Under the pieces are notes generated by a model. That model saw nothing but the letters and a program-made list of their open reading frames with translations. It had not been told where the DNA came from and did no database searches. The translations under genes and the position numbers were made by a program. A DNA stretch of 64,000 nucleotides from Marasmius tenuissimus. Taxonomy: Eukaryota > Basidiomycota > Agaricomycetes > Agaricales > Marasmiaceae. Position 1 is the first letter of the stretch. Each line of letters begins with the position of its first letter. This document shows positions 62,602 through 64,000 of the stretch, piece after piece. The stretch spans positions 682,001 through 746,000 of the forward strand of contig JAQOTA010000023.1 of assembly GCA_029532415.1 (NCBI GenBank). The letters are read 5' to 3'.

Positions 62602-63086
62602 TCTAGTATATGTGATTAAGAGATGATCTTTCGCAATCATAGCCTGGAACTGGGTCAGTAGGCTAAACGCCGCCTCCAAGCTGAAGCGCTAAAATTCGTA
62701 ACCGCCGAGGTCGACCAGGGCTTCCGAGAAGGTCTGAACGTGCAATCGGCATTTGAGCGTGAGGCTGAGAGCCACCTGATTTCTCTTTCCAAATTCTTTC
62801 AAGATGGGTCGACAGTGTGTTGAGTTCTCGGAGGGCAGAGTATGTTTACTGGGATGTGTGCAACGAAACGATGAGAGACGGCCTTGGATACGTGGGAAAT
62901 TTGACACCCAAAATTAGGTCCAGATCGAGGGCGCTTGTGGGCGCACACAACGGTGTGGCGTTGCAGCACAGTTTGTGCGTACAGATGAATACTCTTTCCT
63001 GACGTTCTCAACGCAACACTTCCATCATCAACCAAAGTCTTCAGTAGTACCGACTGTGAGAAAAGCACAGAGAAATTTGTTTATTC
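62602..63086. other. Spacer, nothing recognised
   Basis: Between the small Cys-rich gene and the LEU4 control region. Short frames on both strands show no known motif. Confidence 0.35.
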
Positions 63087-63102
63087 GAGTCAAAACGAGT
63101 CA
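63087..63102 (+). promoter_or_regulatory. Two Gcn4/CpcA-type sites upstream of LEU4
   Basis: CGAGTCA occurs twice as a direct repeat, with GAGTCA at 63087-63092 and 63097-63102. On the other strand each reads TGACTCG, containing the TGACTC core bound by Gcn4/Cpc1 bZIP regulators. The copies are 10 bases apart (one helical turn), just upstream of a TATA box. LEU4 is a classic target of general amino-acid control. Confidence 0.55.
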
Positions 63103-63115
63103 GGGAGTGTCGTAA

Positions 63116-63121
63116 TATAAA
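63116..63121 (+). promoter_or_regulatory. TATA box of LEU4
   Basis: TATAAA, 83 bases ahead of the ATG at 63204 and directly below the two Gcn4-type sites. Confidence 0.55.
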
Positions 63122-63203
63122 TTTGGTCATCATAACTCCACGGACAGATCGATCGCCTATAACAATTTTTTTCACCTTCCCACCACTCAAACGCCTTCCA
63201 AAA

Positions 63204-64000
63204 TGCCCATGCTGTGAGTATGTTCCTTATGGTCTGTCACTCGAACCTCATTCTTTGCATTCAGCCCTACTCCCTCCCAAAAGTACCGACCGTACACGCC
63301 TTTGAACTTGAAGGATCGTCAATGGCCCTCGAAAACATTCTCTAAAGCACCCATATGGCTTTCTACCGATCTCAGAGATGGAAATCAATCCCTTGCCAAT
63401 CCTATGACCATTGAACAAAAAACGACCTTCTTCCAAATGCTCGTTAAAGCCGGAGTCAAGGAAATCGAGGTTTCATATCCGGCTGCTAGCGATACCGATT
63501 TTGATTTTGTCAGAGGGTTGATAGAGAAGAAGCAGATACCAGACAATGTTTGGATTCAGGTTCGTCTTCGCAAGGAACTCTGGGCCAGAGTCTGTAGTAT
63601 TGAACTCTTATGGAGCTAGGTCTTGACTCCTGCACGCGAGGACCTCATCAAAAGAACCATAGACGCTGTCGCCGGCACGAAACAAGCCATCCTGCACATG
63701 TACAATGCTACTAGCCCCACCTTCCGAAACGTGGTATTCCGCAACTCGAAGGAACAGACGATCGACCTTGCTATCAAGCATACCAAAATTGTTCGTCAAT
63801 TGACGGAGGAATGTACAGCGAAGTACGGTACAAAGTTCAAGTACGAGTACAGCCCCGAGACGTTCACTCAGACTGAGCCGGAATTTGCTATCGAGGTGTG
63901 CGAGGCTGTTAAGGCGGCTTGGGGCAAGGCAGGGACTGGGGAGGAACGCATCATCTTCAACTTGCCTGCCACTGTGGAAATTGCTCCTCCGAATCACTAC
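63204..64000 (+). CDS. LEU4: 2-isopropylmalate synthase (alpha-IPM synthase), 5' part
   Basis: The enzyme condenses acetyl-CoA with 2-ketoisovalerate, the first committed step of leucine synthesis. A tiny first exon (63204-63214) encodes MPM and part of a Leu codon. Introns lie at 63215-63264 and 63560-63619. The catalytic barrel starts well: [20 protein letters not shown] (the DLRDGNQ metal and substrate site), [51 protein letters not shown], and [13 protein letters not shown], ending at VEIAPPNHY at the window edge. The rest of the gene, including the C-terminal leucine-feedback domain, is outside. No mitochondrial presequence is seen in this start. Confidence 0.93.

Overview
The window is nuclear DNA of a filamentous fungus, most likely an Agaricomycete (mushroom-forming basidiomycete). 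Almost every gene is cut by several 41-70 nt GT-AG introns, genes are close together on both strands, and the proteins are fungal housekeeping types. I cannot name the species. No tRNA, rRNA, CRISPR array or recognisable transposase was seen.

Layout from left to right: 3' part of VPS11 (+); dispersed repeat copy A with a gene for an acidic protein (+); RNA 3'-phosphate cyclase (-); the CCR4-NOT scaffold NOT1 (+); a LigB-type extradiol dioxygenase (+); APC/C subunit CDC23/APC8 (-); repeat copy B with its acidic-protein gene (-); a PHD-JmjC histone demethylase of the JHD1/KDM2 type (-); TFIIH/CAK subunit TFB3 (+); a C78 (ZUFSP-type) protease (-) head to head with proteasome subunit alpha-4 (+); an FG nucleoporin of the Nup1/Nup153 kind (-); a tandem dual-specificity phosphatase whose second domain is dead (-); mitochondrial YME2 (+); two unknown genes head to head; a membrane-anchored DUF3445 (HODM-like) protein (+); a Ser/Pro-rich unknown (-); a degraded tudor-like gene (-); 3-hydroxyisobutyrate dehydrogenase (-); repeat copy C with its acidic-protein gene (+); a GCKIII Ste20 kinase (-) head to head with a GEA/GBF1 Arf-GEF (+); a cytochrome b561 membrane protein (-); a ZZZ3-like SANT protein (+); a small Cys-rich protein (+); and the 5' part of LEU4, 2-isopropylmalate synthase (+).

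Most genes are unlinked in function (membrane traffic, mRNA decay, cell cycle, chromatin, transcription, proteolysis, amino-acid metabolism), as expected for fungal synteny. The unusual element is a roughly 1.93 kb unit present three times, at 2.3-4.2, 17.8-19.8 and 47.3-49.2 kb, always between housekeeping genes. Each copy carries the promoter, a three-exon gene for an Asp/Glu-rich protein of about 270 residues with an internal repeat, conserved introns, and a downstream GC-rich perfect or near-perfect hairpin. Exon length differences between copies are all multiples of three and intron lengths are identical, so all three look like intact, selected genes rather than decaying repeats. I do not recognise the protein family.

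Start codons were chosen as ATG only. Several longer open frames begin at TTG or GTG and were trimmed to the first plausible ATG, in some cases using a TATA box to decide.
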